A stretch of 40,475 bases of DNA, taken from the NCBI GenBank assembly GCA_017455205.1, contig JAFTBM010000026.1:1-40475 (forward strand), written 5' to 3'. Source of the DNA: Bacteroidales bacterium (GTDB lineage: Bacteria; Bacteroidota; Bacteroidia; Bacteroidales; P3). Both the position numbers and the translations under genes were made by a program. Positions 31,648 to 40,178 of the stretch are shown here, one piece after another (positions within the stretch are counted from its first letter, which is position 1; each line of letters starts with the position of its first letter). The notes below the pieces were generated by a model. The model had not been told where the DNA came from. It worked only from the letters and a program-made list of their open reading frames with translations, and searched no databases.

Positions 31648-32937
31648 TTACACGCTCATTCCAGCGGCGTAGGCGGTGGAAAAGGCTATCTGTAGGTTGT
31701 ACCCCCCCGTGTCGGCATCGAGGTCAAGTATCTCGCCCGCGAAGTAGAGCCCCTTTACCAGTCGCGAAGCCATAGTCCGAGGGTCTACCTCATCCAGTGC
31801 CACTCCCCCTTGCGTAATGATGGCCTCGTTCCAGTCGGCAGTGCCACAAAGCGTCAGCTCAACCCCCTTCAGCCATCTGCCCAGTCGTCGGCGCTCTTCC
31901 CCGTTGATTTGGTGCAGCCGCTTATAGTATTCAATGTGCAACTGCTTCAGTGCCAGCGGCACCAGTTCGGCTGGCAGCCACATCCGCAGTGCATCGTGGA
32001 AGAGGCGTGTGCCGTTTGCTGCGAGGTCGGTCTGAAGCTTGCGGTCGAGCTGCTCAGCGGTGAGGCCTGGCTTGAGGTCAATCGTGGCCTTCAATCGGCG
32101 GCCTGCGTGTAGCGGGCGTGTGGTCATCCGACTGGCACCGAGTGCCAACGGCCCACCGATGCCTCTCGCCGTGAATGTCAGCTCTCCCACCTCCGAGCGG
32201 TATAGTTCCTGCCCACCATCGGCCACCCGAAGCGACACGTTCTTCAGCGTAAACCCCTCCAACTCCGACGGCAATTCCTCTTCACATCGCAGTGCCACCA
32301 GCGAGGGAACTGTCTCCACTACCCGATGCCCCAGTTCTTCGGCCATCCGCAGGCCAGCCCCAGTCGCCCCCGTGGTGGGGTAGGAGAGACCACCTGTGGC
32401 TATCACAATGCTCTGCACTGCCACCCGCTCGCCACTTTGCAACAGGGCAGCTGTGGCTCGCTCTATCTTCCCCTCGCCATCTCGTAGCACCTCTATCCGC
32501 TTTACCGTGCAGTTCTTCCTTATCTCCACCCGAGGCGATGCCTCAAGCTCCTCTATCAAGGCGAGAAACACGTCGAGCGACTTCCCCGATGCAGGAAACA
32601 CCCGTCCGCCACGTTCCTCCACCAGTGCCACGCCACGCTCCTCCATCCAAGCCATCAGCTCGCGGTTGAAGAAGTGTCCGTAGGCATTGCGCAGCCATAC
32701 CCCGCCGTCCCTGCCAGGTTTGGCGGTGCTGCCCGCCGTGCTGCTCGAGATGTGAGATAGCGTATCGCGCAGCGAAGCCGTGTTGGTCAGGTTGCAGCGT
32801 CCTTTGCCAGTGATGCGGAGCTTGCGCCCCAGCTGATCCATCTTTTCCAGCACCACCACCTCGCGCCCGCGGCGTGCCGCCACCGCTGCCGCCATCATCC
32901 CAGCTGCGCCGCCACCCACCACTACCACATCCGCCAT
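31648..32937 (-). CDS. HI0933/BaiN-family FAD-dependent oxidoreductase
   Basis: A 429-residue flavoprotein. The N-terminus has the FAD-binding DVVVVGGGAAGMMAAAVAARR motif (written here to residue 21 minus the start), followed by EKMDQLGRKLRITGKGRCNLTN in two blocks, the family hallmark, and a middle VIATGGLSYPTTGATGAG motif. The C-terminal FAGEILDLDADTGGYNLQ completes the FAD site. Relatives are annotated as NAD(P)/FAD-dependent oxidoreductases of the BaiN/RdsA family; the substrate is unknown here. The ATG at 32937 is used, its first base shared with the stop of the universal stress protein (TGATG), so the two are coupled. The GTG one codon earlier is less likely. Confidence 0.88.
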   Translation of the reverse strand: MADVVVVGGGAAGMMAAAVAARRGREVVVLEKMDQLGRKLRITGKGRCNLTNTASLRDTLSHISSSTAGSTAKPGRDGGVWLRNAYGHFFNRELMAWMEERGVALVEERGGRVFPASGKSLDVFLALIEELEASPRVEIRKNCTVKRIEVLRDGEGKIERATAALLQSGERVAVQSIVIATGGLSYPTTGATGAGLRMAEELGHRVVETVPSLVALRCEEELPSELEGFTLKNVSLRVADGGQELYRSEVGELTFTARGIGGPLALGASRMTTRPLHAGRRLKATIDLKPGLTAEQLDRKLQTDLAANGTRLFHDALRMWLPAELVPLALKQLHIEYYKRLHQINGEERRRLGRWLKGVELTLCGTADWNEAIITQGGVALDEVDPRTMASRLVKGLYFAGEILDLDADTGGYNLQIAFSTAYAAGMSV

Positions 32938-33776
32938 CACACCCGTGCCGCTATGTTGATATAGTCGGTCGGATGGATGCAGAGTACCGGTATCTGCGAG
33001 CGGTGCACTATCTGCTGTGCATTAGTGCCGAGGAATATCTGCGAGAGGAACTTGTCCTGCTCGGTGTTGATCACCAGCATGTCGGCCTTCACCTCGTCGG
33101 CGTAGTTAAGCACCGTGTCGCAATAATTGGAGTAGGGGCGAATGACGAACTGGTGCTTCACCCCCTCACGGGTCAGAAAGTCTGTCGCTTGCGACACGTA
33201 GGTGCGCAGCGAGGCTTCCTCCTCTTTCATGTCCAGCAACCCCAGCACGTGCACCTCCGAGCCGAATATCTTGGCCATCGCTGCTGCGGGCGGCACCTTC
33301 TGCCTCGAGTTGGTATTGACGCGTATCGGCACCACAATGCGGTCGAGCTTCTTGTGGAACTTATATCCCTGGCGCACGGTAACCACTGGGCAAGGCGAAT
33401 CCTGCACGATGCGCACCGCCTGACTCCCCATCCAATACTTTTCAAAACCCGATGCACCGTTGGTGCCTATCACTATCATCTGCGCCAGCTCGCGCGTGGC
33501 CGTGGTGGCCAATGCTGGTGCCACCTTGCCATGCGTAATCTGCCACCGCAACTGGCCATACTTCATCTCGGGCTGGTACTTCTCGCATAGCTCCTTCAGC
33601 CGCTCCTCGGCCAAGTTGCTCATCGTGTCGAGCTGCTCGCTGCTGAAAAGCAACTTCTCGCGCCGAGCCCATATCAGTATGATGTCGCTCTGCAAGCAAT
33701 TGGCCATATCGATAGCCATCTCCAGTGCCACATACGACCCCTGCGAAAAGTCAGTCCCTACAATAATCGGTTTCAT
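32937..33776 (-). CDS. Universal stress protein, tandem UspA domains
   Basis: A 279-residue cytoplasmic protein of two UspA domains. Domain 1 starts MKPIIVGTDFSQGSYVALEM and ends with MIVIGTNGASGFEKYWMGSQ then PCPVVTV; domain 2 starts LDRIVVPIRVNTNS and ends with LVINTEQDKFLSQIFLGTNA and PVLCIHP. Domain 1 keeps a G-x2-G-x9-G(S/T)-like ATP-binding region (GTNGASG ... GSQ); domain 2 has lost much of it. Such proteins respond to starvation and redox stress. It is transcribed ahead of the flavoprotein gene. I see no consensus promoter in the 170-bp gap upstream. Confidence 0.9.
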   Translation of the reverse strand: MKPIIVGTDFSQGSYVALEMAIDMANCLQSDIILIWARREKLLFSSEQLDTMSNLAEERLKELCEKYQPEMKYGQLRWQITHGKVAPALATTATRELAQMIVIGTNGASGFEKYWMGSQAVRIVQDSPCPVVTVRQGYKFHKKLDRIVVPIRVNTNSRQKVPPAAAMAKIFGSEVHVLGLLDMKEEEASLRTYVSQATDFLTREGVKHQFVIRPYSNYCDTVLNYADEVKADMLVINTEQDKFLSQIFLGTNAQQIVHRSQIPVLCIHPTDYINIAARV

Positions 33777-33946
33777 GCTTCTTTCGATCTTCGTTTAATC
33801 CTTTCTCCATTATTTACTTCCCTCACTAACGCCCCTTTCGCCATATTATTGCCTCCACCCCCACTTTTTTAGTCATAGCTCTGCTATCGGGTGTATGAGG
33901 CAGCAAGTTCCATTCCATATCTGTATATTTCCACCTAATTTTTCCC

Positions 33947-34669
33947 TCACAATTTGTATTTTCCCTCAATCTCGCTCCATCGCGGAACTGTGATGCTTTT
34001 CTTGTACAGTTTTTTGTAACTTGCCTTGAATCTTGAAAACCATTCTCCACTCTCTTCCCGTGTTTTGGGGTTTTGGTAGACGGTTTCATATATGGCGGAA
34101 ATGAAGTCCTCCATAGTCTCGAACTGACGGAATTTGGTTTTCCCAGTTGAATACCATTTTCCAGGCCGAATTTTATGCACCACCTTGTCTTTCACTTGCA
34201 AGTTGAGTGGCCAGTTAGCCATTGGACGGCATATTTCCCAGACGTTCTTCAGCCACATTTTCTTGATTACCACATAGCCGTCGTCTTGCATCACATAGCC
34301 AAATATAAGATATTTGGAACAAAGCATGTAAGGCTTCTCTATCAATTCCGACTGGTATGCGTTGAAATCGGCGATGTCGAAACCGGGTGTTGCCTTGTAG
34401 TTAAAGGCTTTTACTTCAAGCAAATCTTCTTTGAGGTTGTCGGGGTTGAGGTAGAAGTCTGGTGGCATCTGCGAGTTGGGATTGGGAGAATAGTCCACAC
34501 CATTCTTCTTAAGCCAGCCTTCCAGCCACTCCTGCATAATGTTGCCGACAACGTCAGCTTTATCCAGGTTGATGTTAAATGCTCCAACTTTGATTGTGGC
34601 GGGAAATTGCAAGCCTATCAAGTCGCTTTTGAGCAAGGCAGCGTATAGTTCTTCGGCGTTCATATTCAT
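33947..34669 (-). CDS. NgoBV-like type II restriction endonuclease
   Basis: A 240-residue protein resembling the NgoBV family of type II restriction enzymes (prototype target GGNNCC, known family). The nuclease core is visible: P70-D71 in MPPDFYLNPDN and E85-x-K87 in LLEVKAFNY, a PD-(D/E)xK site. Other family blocks are VVGNIMQEWLEGWL, FDIADFNAYQSELI, YLIFGYVM and WLKKNGVDYS-like linkers, with IKKMWLKNVWEICRPM after. It overlaps the upstream Mrr-like gene by 4 bp (ATGA). The locus is visibly less GC-rich than its neighbours, which suggests horizontal acquisition. No damage to the frame is seen, so the nuclease may be active; the target here is inferred only. Confidence 0.78.
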   Translation of the reverse strand: MNMNAEELYAALLKSDLIGLQFPATIKVGAFNINLDKADVVGNIMQEWLEGWLKKNGVDYSPNPNSQMPPDFYLNPDNLKEDLLEVKAFNYKATPGFDIADFNAYQSELIEKPYMLCSKYLIFGYVMQDDGYVVIKKMWLKNVWEICRPMANWPLNLQVKDKVVHKIRPGKWYSTGKTKFRQFETMEDFISAIYETVYQNPKTREESGEWFSRFKASYKKLYKKSITVPRWSEIEGKYKL

Positions 34670-35526
34670 TCCTCCGATAATGAATTGAAGAAATCCTCGT
34701 CAATCTCATACGACTTGACTTCGGTCAATCCAATGCCATATTCGGCAAGTTTGTTGATTAGTTCTTCCCCGTCCATGAGGTCAATCAACCGCTTGCCCTC
34801 ACTGGCAGCCTCTTCTTTTGCCGCACGAGAGAATGACGAGGTGGTTATTAGCACGCCCTTTTCAATGTTTGTTCCAAGTGAACCACGGAAGTCCCGTATC
34901 TCTGCCGCTCCGACCGGTCCTTTGAAGCGCTTGCATTGGAATGCCACATTGAAACTGAAGATTCCCTTGATACGCAACTTGCCAGTGCCGTCGATACCGC
35001 CATCGCCTGATTTCTTTGTTACAACGACATCAGAGAAGCCACATTCGCGCAACAATCGTTGGGCAAGTTTCTCAAAGGCATAGGGATTCATGTTTTGCAG
35101 AATGTCTGTTATCTGCTCTCGCCAATTCTTTGTCTCAACATCCGGCACATCGTCCTCTGCTGATTCGTCCGTTTTACCGTGCTTTTGATTGGTAAACTGC
35201 GTAATGGCTTTCGCATCAACATCGTCGGTTTTAAGCATCTTGGCACCTTTTGCAGTCAATGCCCATACACCTTGTTTGCTGTTTTCTACCGCTCCATAGT
35301 TTTTCAAATAGGTTCTCGCCCACATCAAATTGTATTCAACCTGCGACATCGTGAAACTATGCATTTCGTCAATCACCTCACTTGACAAATGTGTGTTGGC
35401 AACAACTCTATTGTATATTTCTTCATTTGCTCCCGAACCGCCAAGCTCTTCAAGGGCTTCAAGCACGGGCTTGAAGAAAAATTGGTATGGGGGACATAGG
35501 CGTTTTGTGTATTTCTTCTTTGCCAT
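34666..35526 (-). CDS. Mrr-like restriction endonuclease
   Basis: A 286-residue protein with an N-terminal winged-helix Mrr_N-type DNA-binding region (residues about 10-100: PPYQFFFKPVLEALEELGGS, NSKQGVWALTAKGAKML) and a C-terminal Mrr catalytic domain (about 145-265). The nuclease residues fit D-(Q/E)xK: GDGGIDGTGKL near 174-183 and Q197-x-K199 in VAFQCKRF. Mrr enzymes cut methylated DNA or act as accessory nucleases. It lies 4 bp after the truncated methyltransferase and overlaps the NgoBV-like gene. The low-GC composition matches the rest of the restriction locus. Start ATG 35526 gives a full N-domain. Confidence 0.88.
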   Translation of the reverse strand: MAKKKYTKRLCPPYQFFFKPVLEALEELGGSGANEEIYNRVVANTHLSSEVIDEMHSFTMSQVEYNLMWARTYLKNYGAVENSKQGVWALTAKGAKMLKTDDVDAKAITQFTNQKHGKTDESAEDDVPDVETKNWREQITDILQNMNPYAFEKLAQRLLRECGFSDVVVTKKSGDGGIDGTGKLRIKGIFSFNVAFQCKRFKGPVGAAEIRDFRGSLGTNIEKGVLITTSSFSRAAKEEAASEGKRLIDLMDGEELINKLAEYGIGLTEVKSYEIDEDFFNSLSEE

Positions 35527-35530
35527 ACTG

Positions 35531-35974
35531 TTATGCTCTTATCATTCCTTTCGTTCTGCCAATCTTGTCTGTTGGGGTCTCTCTATCGTGAGTTACCAAT
35601 CCCTCAACGTTCTCAAGGATGAAACCATACGGCTGTTTTTCTTTCAGAATGCGCTCTACCTCGAAGAAAAGCGTCCCTCTTGTGTCCTGAAAGCCAAGCC
35701 TACGCCCGGCATAAGAGAACGCCTGGCATGGAAACCCACCAAGTAGAAAATCGAAATCGGGGATTTGTGATGATTTAATTGTCGTAATATCTCCATGAAC
35801 ATCCTCCGAAGGATGATTGGCATTAAGCACCTTGATGGCGTGTGGCTTTATCTCTGACGTGAATACGCACTTGGTCTTATAACCTTTCTTCTGAAAAGCC
35901 ATCTCGAAACCCTTGCGTATTCCGCCGATGCCAGCGAACAAATCTATGAACTTTACCGTTTGCATAACTTTCAT
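35531..35974 (-). pseudogene. Truncated C5-cytosine DNA methyltransferase
   Basis: The 147-residue frame matches the N-terminal third of a C5-cytosine methyltransferase. Motif I FIDLFAGIGGIRKGFE (9-24) binds SAM, motif IV GGFPCQAFSYAGRR (79-92) holds the catalytic Cys83, and motif VI FILENVEGL (118-126) is intact. After GRTKGMIRA the frame stops. Motifs VIII-X and the target-recognition domain, which normally bring such enzymes to 300-420 residues, are missing, and the Mrr-like gene starts 4 bp later. I found no continuation in either flank. It is most likely a deletion remnant, since one domain alone cannot recognise DNA; a split enzyme with its other half elsewhere is the alternative. Its position suggests it once protected against the NgoBV-like nuclease. 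Confidence 0.8.
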
Positions 35975-36100
35975 CTAACGCGATTTTCAACTATTTATTG
36001 CCTCCTCACTATTCCGCCGTTGGCAGTGTCCCGAGGCCACGCTATCTCCACCCCAGCAGCACTCCGAGGTATCCCCATCTCTACCGCAGTGCCCCTTATC

Positions 36101-36134
36101 CAACAAAAGCCTTCCACCCCAGGGATGGAAGGCT
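36101..36134 (-). terminator. Rho-independent terminator of rplU-rpmA
   Basis: Arms 36108-36116 and 36126-36134 form a 9-bp stem; read on the minus strand it is followed by TTTTGTTG. It lies 27 bp after the rpmA stop and separates the ribosomal operon from the restriction locus. Confidence 0.8.
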
Positions 36135-36161
36135 GATTCCTGCTTTGCTTATCGGTAGACC

Positions 36162-36419
36162 CTATTCGGCGGGCACCACGCTGACAAACGAGCGATCCTC
36201 GCGACCTTTGTGGAATTTCACCACGCCGTCAATCAGTGCATACAGCGTGTGGTCGCGCCCCATGCCCACGTTTTGGCCAGGGTTGTGTGCCGTGCCACGC
36301 TGGCGCACGATGATGTTGCCAGCTACGCACTTCTGACCACCAAATATCTTCACGCCCAATCGCTTGCTTTCGGACTCGCGGCCGTTGCTCGAACTACCTA
36401 CACCTTTTTTATGTGCCAT
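36162..36419 (-). CDS. rpmA: 50S ribosomal protein L27
   Basis: An 85-residue protein of the large ribosomal subunit near the peptidyl-transferase centre. The start [18 protein letters not shown] matches the mature N-terminus of most L27 proteins, without the cleaved extension of Firmicutes. [20 protein letters not shown] and [18 protein letters not shown] are hallmark blocks. It follows rplU by 32 bp in the conserved L21-L27 order and ends at a clear terminator. Confidence 0.98.
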   Translation of the reverse strand: MAHKKGVGSSSNGRESESKRLGVKIFGGQKCVAGNIIVRQRGTAHNPGQNVGMGRDHTLYALIDGVVKFHKGREDRSFVSVVPAE

Positions 36420-36451
36420 ATCTTTCTCGTTGTTTTAGGTTATACACTCCG

Positions 36452-36760
36452 TTAGTTGATGCTGTCAATCTTGATTTGGGTCAAGTAGTCGCGATGGCCA
36501 TTCATCTTCTGGAAGCCTTTGCGACGAATTTTCTTGAACACCAGCACCTTATCGCCCTTCAGGTGGCGCAGCACGGTGGCCTTTACATTGGCTCCAGCAA
36601 TGTAAGGTTTACCCACCTCCACTTTGCCATCATTGTCCTTAAGCATCACGGTGTCAAAAGAGACCTCGCTGCCCTCATCGTTGTGGAGGCGGTTGACGAA
36701 GATCTTTTGATCTTGGGCGACCTTGAATTGCTTGCCTGCGATTTCTACGATTGCGTACAT
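36452..36760 (-). CDS. rplU: 50S ribosomal protein L21
   Basis: A 102-residue 23S rRNA-binding protein. MYAIVEIAGKQFKVAQDQ at the start and VLVFKKIRRKGFQKMNGHR near the end are the family signatures. It is the first gene of the rplU-rpmA operon, with a promoter about 75 bp upstream and an AT-rich leader of about 65 nt. Confidence 0.98.
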   Translation of the reverse strand: MYAIVEIAGKQFKVAQDQKIFVNRLHNDEGSEVSFDTVMLKDNDGKVEVGKPYIAGANVKATVLRHLKGDKVLVFKKIRRKGFQKMNGHRDYLTQIKIDSIN

Positions 36761-36833
36761 TTCTTTTTATTTATTTGTGTTTTAATGTTTTCCACTGTTT
36801 TCAACAAGGCTTTCTCCGCTTTGTATGGAATTG

Positions 36834-36864
36834 CAAAGGTACAATTTTTTTTCTTTCCCACAAA
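36834..36864 (-). promoter_or_regulatory. Promoter of rplU-rpmA
   Basis: On the minus strand TTTG (36864-36861), a 19-bp spacer and TACCTTTG (36841-36834). Confidence 0.75.
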
Positions 36865-36934
36865 TTTTTTATTCATCCCATCGGATTTTTTTTCATCGGC
36901 TGACCATAGCTCTGCCGCATCACTTGCCCCTGCC

Positions 36935-37570
36935 TCACCCCTGCAGCGTCAGGCTGCCTATGTAGGCCGAGGGCGAGGCACGGAAGCAGCTATCCCACGC
37001 GAATCCATAGAGGTGCACCTCCATGCCCGTCCAGCGAGTGGGCAATACCAAGCTGGTGTGTCCATCGCTGCGGTGGACGGGGGCGGCCAGCCTTCCCTCC
37101 TCGGCCGACGGCACGAAGGCGAAGAGCAGCACGTAGTCGGTGGCCATCCCAGCTGCCCCTGCCAACGGGCTGAAGCCGACCTCCACCGTCCCGTCTGCCG
37201 CGACCTGCGGTATGCCAAAAGCCACGCCCGCCAAGTCGCCCTCGGCAATTCTGATGCCAGGGTAGTCAATGGTCGCCTCGCCGTCCGCCACGCTGACGCA
37301 CTGCCGATTGAGGCTCACGAAGAGGTTGTTCTCGCCCACCTGCCGCTCGGCGGCTGGACCGCGCAAACCCACCACGGCGGCCTCGCGCATAAGGCTCCAG
37401 AGGTGCGCCGTGGCTCCGAAGACCGACCGCCCGTGCTGCTGCCGTGCCGTGCGCGGATTGCGAGGAGCTGGCCGGCTGCGCATGCAGCTCCGCCCCTTCC
37501 ATTCGTAGCCCAGCACAGGGCCAATGATGCCGCTAAAGGCGTTGAGAATACCAGAAGTAATGTGTGCCAT
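36935..37570 (-). CDS. DUF6266 family protein
   Basis: A 211-residue protein. The N-terminus MAHITSGILNAFSG, then GPVLGYEWKGRSCMRSRP and PRNPRTARQQ, matches the Bacteroidota family DUF6266, whose function is unknown. The rest is probably beta-sandwich (NNLFVSLNRQCVSVADGE, EVGFSPLAGAAG, YVLLFAFVPS, MEVHLYGFAW). No signal peptide is evident. The ATG at 37570 is the only start that fits the family; the open frame continues to a TTG at 37780 but runs through a dispersed repeat element and is not coding. It stands alone; no consensus promoter is obvious in the 137 bp between its start and the repeat. Confidence 0.82.
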   Translation of the reverse strand: MAHITSGILNAFSGIIGPVLGYEWKGRSCMRSRPAPRNPRTARQQHGRSVFGATAHLWSLMREAAVVGLRGPAAERQVGENNLFVSLNRQCVSVADGEATIDYPGIRIAEGDLAGVAFGIPQVAADGTVEVGFSPLAGAAGMATDYVLLFAFVPSAEEGRLAAPVHRSDGHTSLVLPTRWTGMEVHLYGFAWDSCFRASPSAYIGSLTLQG

Positions 37571-37707
37571 ACTTTTTAATTTGAGGGTTAATAGTTGTAC
37601 ATAATATAGGGGGCGAAATGGAAAACCCCAAAAAATGTCGGCAATTGTCGTAGCTGTCGGGTAGGCACTATCTCCCTGCCAGTGGCGTGTGTGCTTCGTG
37701 TCAGAGG

Positions 37708-37782
37708 CGTGTGAAGTCCGACCCGAGTCGGAGGTGACACGGACCTGACACGGAGTTGACACGGAGATGACACGGACCAAGT
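37708..37782 (-). repeat. 75-nt dispersed repeat element, copy 2, with four 11-bp units
   Basis: Read on the minus strand it begins ACTTGG, continues with TCCGTGTCATC, TCCGTGTCAAC, TCCGTGTCAGG and TCCGTGTCACC, and ends with TCCGACTCGG...CACACG. It is identical to the copy at 20319-20393 in 69 of 75 positions and has the same length. It lies between the divergent DUF6266 and symporter genes, about 40 bp from the symporter -7 box. Confidence 0.9.
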
Positions 37783-37821
37783 CGGTCGACGAAAGGGGCG
37801 GCGGATATGTTTTTTTTTGTG

Positions 37822-37829
37822 TATCTTTG
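37822..37829 (+). promoter_or_regulatory. Probable -7 box of the symporter promoter
   Basis: TATCTTTG at 37822-37829 matches TAnnTTTG; no good TTTG element is seen 20 bp upstream. It lies inside the longest open frame, which supports the downstream start at 37855. Confidence 0.6.
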
Positions 37830-37854
37830 CAAGCGGATTTTGGAGAGTGAAGTA

Positions 37855-39327
37855 ATGGAACTGACTATATTGTTGTGTTTTGCTGCCTACACGGGGTTGC
37901 TTTTCCTCGTGATGTGGCTCACAGGGCGACGCGGAGCTACGGGCAACGAGGCTTTCTTCCGTGCCGGTCGGCGCTCGCCGTGGCCGGTGGTGGCCTACGG
38001 CATGATTGGGGCTTCGCTGAGCGGCGTTACCTTTATGTCGGTGCCAGGCGGGGTGCTGGGTGGGCAGTGGACTTATATGCCGCTGGTGCTGGGCTACGTG
38101 CTGGGCTACGCGGTGATTGCACTGGTGCTGCTGCCGCTCTACTATCGGCTGGGGCTCACCTCCATCTATTCCTATCTCGGCGACCGCTTTGGGGCGGCGA
38201 GCGAGCGGACGGGGAGCCTTTTCTTTATCATAAGTCGCCTGCTGGGGTCGGCCCTGCGGATGTACTTGGTGGTATTTGTGCTCTACGAGTTTGTCTTCCG
38301 CGCCTGGGGAGTGCCTTTCTGGGTGCCGGCGGTGGTCTTTATTGCCATCATCCTGCTCTACACCTTCCGTGGAGGAATCAAGACGGTGGTCTGGACCGAT
38401 ATGCTGCAGACCACCTTCCTGCTGCTGGCCGCTGTGGCCACGGTGGTGGTGCTGCTTTCCGAGCTCGGCATCGGTTGGGGCGAGCTGATGCATCAAGCAT
38501 CGGATAGGGGATATACCCGCATGTTCGAGACCGACCCCTCGGCTCCGAAGTACTATTGGAAGCAGATCGTCAGCGGTATGTTTATCACCATCACCATGAC
38601 GGGACTCGACCAGGACATGATGCAGAAGAACCTCACCTGCCGCACCCTGCGCGATGCACAGAAGAACGTCATGACCTCGAGTCTGCTCTTCATCGTGGTC
38701 AATATCCTCTTCCTCAGCCTTGGGGCAGCCCTGCTGGTCTATGCCGAGCAGACGGGTTTTGCGCTGCCGGTGAACGAGGCGGGCGAGGTGGTGGCCGACA
38801 AGATTTTCCCCTCGGTGGCGTTCAGCTTGAGCGGCTTCACGGCGGTATGCTTTGTGCTGGGCATGGTGGCGGCAGGCTACAGCAGCGCCGACGGCACCCT
38901 GACGGCCTTGACCACTACCTTCTGCTACAACTTCCTCGACTTCAAGTCGCCTGGCGGGTCGGACACCAAGCGCACCCGTACGCGAAGGTTGGTTCACGTG
39001 GGTTTTGCGCTGCTCTACCTGCTGGTCATCGTGGCCTTCCGCCCATTCCATCGCCAGTCGCTGATCGACACGCTTTTCGACGTGGCCGGCTTCACCTACG
39101 GGCCTCTGCTCGGCCTCTACGCTTTCGGCCTCTTCACCCACCGCCGTGCCCGCGACCGCTGGGTGCCTGCCATCGCCATAGCCTCCCCAGTGATTTGCTA
39201 CCTGCTCAGGGTCTTCGCCCCCATCTGGTTCGGCTACCACTTCGGCTTTGAACTGCTCCTAATCAACGGCATGATCACCTTCCTGCTGCTCCTCCTCGCA
39301 TCGGTCAATAACAAACCACGGTTATGA
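37855..39327 (+). CDS. Sodium:solute symporter family protein
   Basis: A 490-residue inner-membrane transporter with about 13 hydrophobic helices, of the SSS family (Na+-driven uptake of sugars, sialic acid, amino acids or vitamins). Family signs are RGATGNEAFFRAGRRSPWPV after the first helix, YGMIGASLSGVTFMSVPG, a TFRGGIKTVVWTDMLQT block and AAGYSSADGTLTALTTTF, which carries part of the sodium site. The ATG at 37855 is chosen because the -7 box lies just before it; the frame is open to 37807. The stop overlaps the RNase Z start (ATGA). The solute cannot be predicted. Confidence 0.9.
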   Translation: MELTILLCFAAYTGLLFLVMWLTGRRGATGNEAFFRAGRRSPWPVVAYGMIGASLSGVTFMSVPGGVLGGQWTYMPLVLGYVLGYAVIALVLLPLYYRLGLTSIYSYLGDRFGAASERTGSLFFIISRLLGSALRMYLVVFVLYEFVFRAWGVPFWVPAVVFIAIILLYTFRGGIKTVVWTDMLQTTFLLLAAVATVVVLLSELGIGWGELMHQASDRGYTRMFETDPSAPKYYWKQIVSGMFITITMTGLDQDMMQKNLTCRTLRDAQKNVMTSSLLFIVVNILFLSLGAALLVYAEQTGFALPVNEAGEVVADKIFPSVAFSLSGFTAVCFVLGMVAAGYSSADGTLTALTTTFCYNFLDFKSPGGSDTKRTRTRRLVHVGFALLYLLVIVAFRPFHRQSLIDTLFDVAGFTYGPLLGLYAFGLFTHRRARDRWVPAIAIASPVICYLLRVFAPIWFGYHFGFELLLINGMITFLLLLLASVNNKPRL

Positions 39328-40151
39328 ACTTCAGCATCACCATTCTCGGCTCGGGGGCAGCATCGCCCACTGGCACTCGCAACTGCTCGGCACAGGCTCT
39401 GAACTTTCACGGCTCGAAGCTCCTCATCGATTGTGCTGAGGGCACGCAGAACCGCATACGGAGGCATCGGCTGAAGCTGCAGTCGTTTGAGACCATACTG
39501 ATATCGCATCTCCACGGCGACCACTTCTTCGGCCTGCCCGGCCTGCTTTCCACCATGCACCTTTGCGGACGCACAGAGCCAGTGTGCATCGTCGCGCCGC
39601 AGGGAGCCCGCGAGTGCATCGAGACCCTTTTTCAATTGACGGGCAACCATATCAGTTTCGCAATCGATTGGCGCGAAATGGCATTCGCCGAGGGCGAGCA
39701 GACGGTACTCGAGCACCGCCGCTACACGGTGGTAGCCTTCCCGCTCGACCACACAGTGCCGGCCTACGGCTTCCGCATCGCCGACACGATGAATTCTATC
39801 GAGCGTCCGTTCACCTACGCCTATTGTTGCGACACCGCCTACACCGAGGCTCTGCTGCCCCACATCGCAGGTGCTGACCTCCTCTGCACCGAATGCACAT
39901 TCGCCAACGAGCTGGCCGACTTGGCCTTGCAACGCAAGCACTTGACGGCTGGACAAGCTGGGCTGTTGGCTGCAAAGGCGAGCGTCGGTCAGCTGCTGCT
40001 GACCCATATCAGTGCCCGCTACCGCGAGCCAGATATCCTCCTGCAGCAAGCATCAGCCGAGTTCGAAAACTGCATAATGGCCACTGACGGAATGCGACTT
40101 GAAGTGCGCAGCAAAAGGAGGGTAGAGGCAGTGCAAGGCATTGAGGGATAG
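39324..40151 (+). CDS. rnz: Ribonuclease Z (tRNA 3' endonuclease)
   Basis: A 275-residue metallo-beta-lactamase-fold nuclease that removes the 3' trailer of tRNA precursors. The zinc motif HLHGDHFFGLPG (H62, H64, D66, H67) and the RNase Z signature around NFHGSKLLIDCAEGTQNRIR are clear. Later metal ligands are PLDHTVPAYGFRI, CCDTAY and LLLTHISARY. It is slightly shorter than the usual 300-310 residues. It is translationally coupled to the symporter and followed 104 bp later by a tRNA-Ser gene without an encoded CCA, consistent with its role in 3' maturation (genomic proximity may be chance). Confidence 0.93.
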   Translation: MNFSITILGSGAASPTGTRNCSAQALNFHGSKLLIDCAEGTQNRIRRHRLKLQSFETILISHLHGDHFFGLPGLLSTMHLCGRTEPVCIVAPQGARECIETLFQLTGNHISFAIDWREMAFAEGEQTVLEHRRYTVVAFPLDHTVPAYGFRIADTMNSIERPFTYAYCCDTAYTEALLPHIAGADLLCTECTFANELADLALQRKHLTAGQAGLLAAKASVGQLLLTHISARYREPDILLQQASAEFENCIMATDGMRLEVRSKRRVEAVQGIEG

Positions 40152-40178
40152 AGTAGACAGAGGGCGAGGGAAAATAAA

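Noticed and set aside
33826-34089. 87-codon frame as the missing methyltransferase C-terminal part
   Set aside because: It mostly overlaps the NgoBV-like gene in another frame and shows none of the methyltransferase motifs VIII-X.
37571-37780. 70-residue N-terminal extension of the DUF6266 protein from a TTG
   Set aside because: The extension is translated from the dispersed 75-nt element and non-coding leader; DUF6266 proteins begin at the MAHITSG-type motif.
36935-40151. Integrated element bounded by the restriction locus and the tRNA-Ser gene
   Set aside because: The tRNA is intact, no attachment-site repeat or integrase is seen, and housekeeping genes (rplU, rpmA, rnz) lie in between.
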